From Candidatus Babelota bacterium (GTDB taxonomy: Bacteria > Babelota > Babeliae > Babelales > Vermiphilaceae): 64,000 nucleotides of DNA. The position numbers were made by a program, and so were the translations under genes. Positions 63,206 through 64,000 of this stretch are shown one piece after another (the stretch's first letter is position 1; the number at the start of each line of letters is the position of its first letter). Where the stretch lies: positions 1-64,000 of the forward strand of contig RXKB01000006.1 in the NCBI GenBank assembly GCA_003963225.1, read 5' to 3'. Below the pieces are notes generated by a model that was not told where the DNA came from, did not search any database, and worked only from the letters and a program-made list of their open reading frames with translations.

Positions 63206-64000
63206 ATGCATACAACCGTTTTGTCGGCAACAACTATTGGTACGCAGGCTCATATTGTTGAAGTTGAAGTAGACGTAGCATTTGGCTTAGTGCAATTTTA
63301 TATTGTAGGATTGCCAGATACGGCTATTAAAGAAAGTAGCAAGCGTATTTTGGCTGCGCTCAAAAATAGTGGCTGTGCAATTCCTGCAAAAAAAATTACG
63401 GTCAATCTAGCTCCTGCAGATTTAAAAAAAGAAGGTACTAACTTTGATTTGCCTATTGCTTTAGGTATTTTAATAGCAACGCAACAGCTTGAGCTTTCTA
63501 AAGATTTTATGCAAGATACTCTTTTTTTAGGAGAGCTTTCTTTAGATGGTAGCGTTCGTTTTATTAAAGGAGCGTTAGCAATTGCGTATGATGCCCATGC
63601 AATAGGCAAAAAACGTATGATTATACCCAAACAAAACGCACAAGAAGCGGCTTTAATAAAAGGTATAGAAGTTATTGGTGTAAATCATATAACAGAGCTT
63701 ATTGCCTACATCAAGCAAGAAAAGCCTATCGAACCGACTGTTGGCTTTTTACCAGACAATATGATTTCGCATGACCTTGATTTTGCCCAAGTCAAAGGAC
63801 AGCAAATGGCCAAAAGGGCTTTGCAAATTGCAGCAGCAGGCAGACATAATATTTTATTTATTGGCTCTCCTGGTGCTGGCAAAACCATGCTTGCAAAAAG
63901 ATTGCAAACCATTATGCCTGCGTTAAGTTTTCAAGAAATGATTGAAACCAGTAAAATTTATTCAATTTGTGGTAAGTTGGTAGATCAGCCACTTATTACG
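63206..64000 (+). CDS. comM: ComM/YifB Mg-chelatase-like ATPase, N-terminal part (runs off the right edge)
   Basis: The visible 265 codons contain the N-terminal Lon-S5-like fold typical of YifB/ComM (VDVAFGLVQFYIVGLPDTAIKES, KKITVNLAPADLKKEGTNFDLPIALGIL) and the start of the ATPase domain with GSPGAGKTMLAKRL. ComM is a hexameric helicase that promotes branch migration in natural transformation, in line with the ComEC-like gene at 20667. The C-terminal half is outside the window. GGAAA lies near the ATG at 63206. Confidence 0.93.
   Translation, partial: MHTTVLSATTIGTQAHIVEVEVDVAFGLVQFYIVGLPDTAIKESSKRILAALKNSGCAIPAKKITVNLAPADLKKEGTNFDLPIALGILIATQQLELSKDFMQDTLFLGELSLDGSVRFIKGALAIAYDAHAIGKKRMIIPKQNAQEAALIKGIEVIGVNHITELIAYIKQEKPIEPTVGFLPDNMISHDLDFAQVKGQQMAKRALQIAAAGRHNILFIGSPGAGKTMLAKRLQTIMPALSFQEMIETSKIYSICGKLVDQPLIT

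Overview
This is an AT-rich bacterial chromosome segment with dense, short-spaced genes and few operons. By inference it comes from a reduced, host-associated Gram-negative lineage. The closest match I can think of is Candidatus Dependentiae (TM6): a full translation and repair core sits beside a very large set of predicted exported proteins with no recognisable family, biosynthetic genes are almost absent, and outer-membrane and periplasmic features are present (Skp-like chaperone, beta-barrel protein, M23 peptidase, type IV pilus parts). The lineage call is an inference from gene content and was not tested by search.

Layout. 1-9.4 kb: the 5' part of alr (minus strand), two tandem Cys-rich exported proteins, rlmB, an exported Hsp20-like protein, transketolase, two exported hypothetical proteins, an M23 peptidase and a PilO-like protein. 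9.8-15 kb: an exported LEA-like repeat protein with a small relative, ribulose-phosphate 3-epimerase and groES-groEL. 15-24.7 kb: exported hypothetical proteins, a PgeF/YfiH protein, a two-domain M16 peptidase, a short ComEC, a clostripain-like C11 peptidase, a pair of small exported paralogs and a family 4 uracil-DNA glycosylase. 24.77-25.25 kb: a non-coding region with nine identical DnaA-box-like nonamers in two opposed 11-bp-phased arrays, followed by an AT-rich stretch. This is the best candidate in the window for a replication origin or other DnaA-binding locus. 25.2-34 kb: nusA-infB, endonuclease IV, a putative beta-barrel protein and aspS.

34-43 kb: a 1223-residue exported protein, a PilC/GspF-like protein, a YggU-like protein, an exported protein with an F-box-like N-terminus, two tandem paralogs of which one looks frameshifted, and an XRE/S24-type regulator whose expected catalytic serine is missing. 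43-52.9 kb: pth, a Skp-like chaperone, a P2-type cation ATPase, a large exported coiled-coil protein, tsaD, a DUF2062 protein, smpB and the tmRNA gene ssrA, whose promoter lies inside the smpB terminator hairpin. 52.9-64 kb: an exported hypothetical protein, PilM-like and PilN-like genes, an OPT-like transporter, three consecutive exported coiled-coil proteins, a PLD-type nuclease, an exported hypothetical protein, trxA and the 5' part of comM/yifB.

How it fits together. Central functions seen here are translation (nusA, infB, aspS, pth, smpB/ssrA, tsaD, rlmB), protein folding (groESL, Skp-like, thioredoxin), DNA repair (nfo, uracil-DNA glycosylase) and two non-oxidative pentose-phosphate enzymes. 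Dispersed pilus and competence parts (PilM/N/O/C-like, ComEC-like, ComM) suggest a DNA-uptake or secretion apparatus split over the chromosome. The exported peptidases, PLD nuclease and coiled-coil, F-box-like and LEA-like proteins are candidates for host interaction. Several exported coiled-coil proteins share one topology (signal peptide, coiled coil, one C-terminal membrane segment, short tail) and may be a lineage-specific family. Many start codons were moved downstream from the longest open frame because the longest frame began at TTG, lacked a ribosome-binding site, or hid a clear signal peptide.
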